A stretch of DNA of 7,521 nt from Akkermansiaceae bacterium (lineage in GTDB: Bacteria > Verrucomicrobiota > Verrucomicrobiia > Verrucomicrobiales > Akkermansiaceae): contig JALZVA010000208.1 of NCBI GenBank assembly GCA_023301335.1, positions 1 to 7,521 on the forward strand. Direction: 5' to 3'. Below, one piece after another: positions 7,372 to 7,521 of the stretch. The notes beneath the pieces were generated by a model. That model made no database searches, was not told where the DNA came from, and was given only the letters and a program-made list of their open reading frames with translations. The position numbers and the translations under genes are program-made. Position 1 is the stretch's first letter. The number at the start of each line of letters is the position of its first letter.

Positions 7372-7521
7372 TTACAGAGGAGTTGTATCCTTCGCCGGTT
7401 TTTCAAACTCCAGGTATGTAGCCCCAGTCATTTTCTTTGTCTTGGGGTCAAAGCTTTGCACCTTCATCGTCTTGAGCGTTTTATTCTTCCCCACGGTCAT
7501 CAGCTTATCTATCGCAAATTC
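7372..7521 (-). CDS. C-terminal part of a protein of unknown function (cut by window edge)
   Basis: Reading leftwards from the window edge, an open frame of 49 codons ends at TAA (7374-7372). The visible peptide starts EFAIDKLMTVGKNK and ends YLEFEKPAKDTTPL. It is Lys/Thr-rich and hydrophilic, with no motif I can assign. Support for it being a real gene is the uninterrupted frame reaching the edge, a protein-like composition, and the bidirectional terminator 35 bp beyond its stop. The start and most of the gene lie outside the window, so function cannot be stated. Confidence 0.6.
   Translation of the reverse strand, partial: EFAIDKLMTVGKNKTLKTMKVQSFDPKTKKMTGATYLEFEKPAKDTTPL

Noticed and set aside
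1..7521. Mobile elements, CRISPR arrays, tRNA/rRNA genes or a defence system
   Set aside because: No transposase or integrase domains, terminal repeats, spaced direct repeats or tRNA-like folds were seen; all long frames are explained by the listed genes.

Overview
The window carries four full-length protein genes and one gene cut by the right edge. The organism is most likely a Gram-negative member of the Verrucomicrobiota, possibly related to Akkermansia or Rubritalea. That is an inference from two things: the secretin resembles the TPR-plus-secretin type found in that phylum (the Amuc_1098-like family), and the start sites lack clear Shine-Dalgarno sequences. No rRNA or other marker gene is present to prove it. 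Base composition is moderately AT-rich.

Layout. Positions 42-5487 hold three genes on the minus strand, read from right to left: a MATE-family multidrug/cation antiporter (3988-5487), a 116-bp gap, a type IV pilus/type II secretion-like outer-membrane secretin with an N-terminal TPR region (1424-3871), and, 5 bp after its stop, a single-pass membrane protein with a large periplasmic domain of AsmA-like character (42-1418). A 192-bp divergent spacer (5488-5679) separates the MATE gene from serA, D-3-phosphoglycerate dehydrogenase (5680-7284), on the plus strand. serA ends at a strong bidirectional terminator (7301-7337). Beyond it, a minus-strand gene of unknown function runs off the right edge (7372-7521).

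How the genes work together. The secretin and the 458-residue protein almost certainly share an mRNA and may be translationally coupled. The first would form an outer-membrane gate. The second has a basic cytoplasmic tail, one membrane helix and a periplasmic domain, a layout suited to an inner-membrane partner of a secretin. The usual PilM/N/O/P genes are not next to this secretin within the window, so it looks like a detached or paralogous secretin module. The MATE exporter is co-directional, but nothing in the sequence shows that it is functionally linked. serA is an ordinary biosynthetic gene for serine.

The points most worth a second look are the secretin plus unknown partner pair, an 11-bp perfect inverted repeat at the very start of the MATE gene, the ambiguous starts of two genes (both have TTG as the outermost candidate), and an A8 run at the 5' end of the 458-residue gene. 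I found no mobile element, CRISPR array, tRNA, rRNA or clearly novel defence system.
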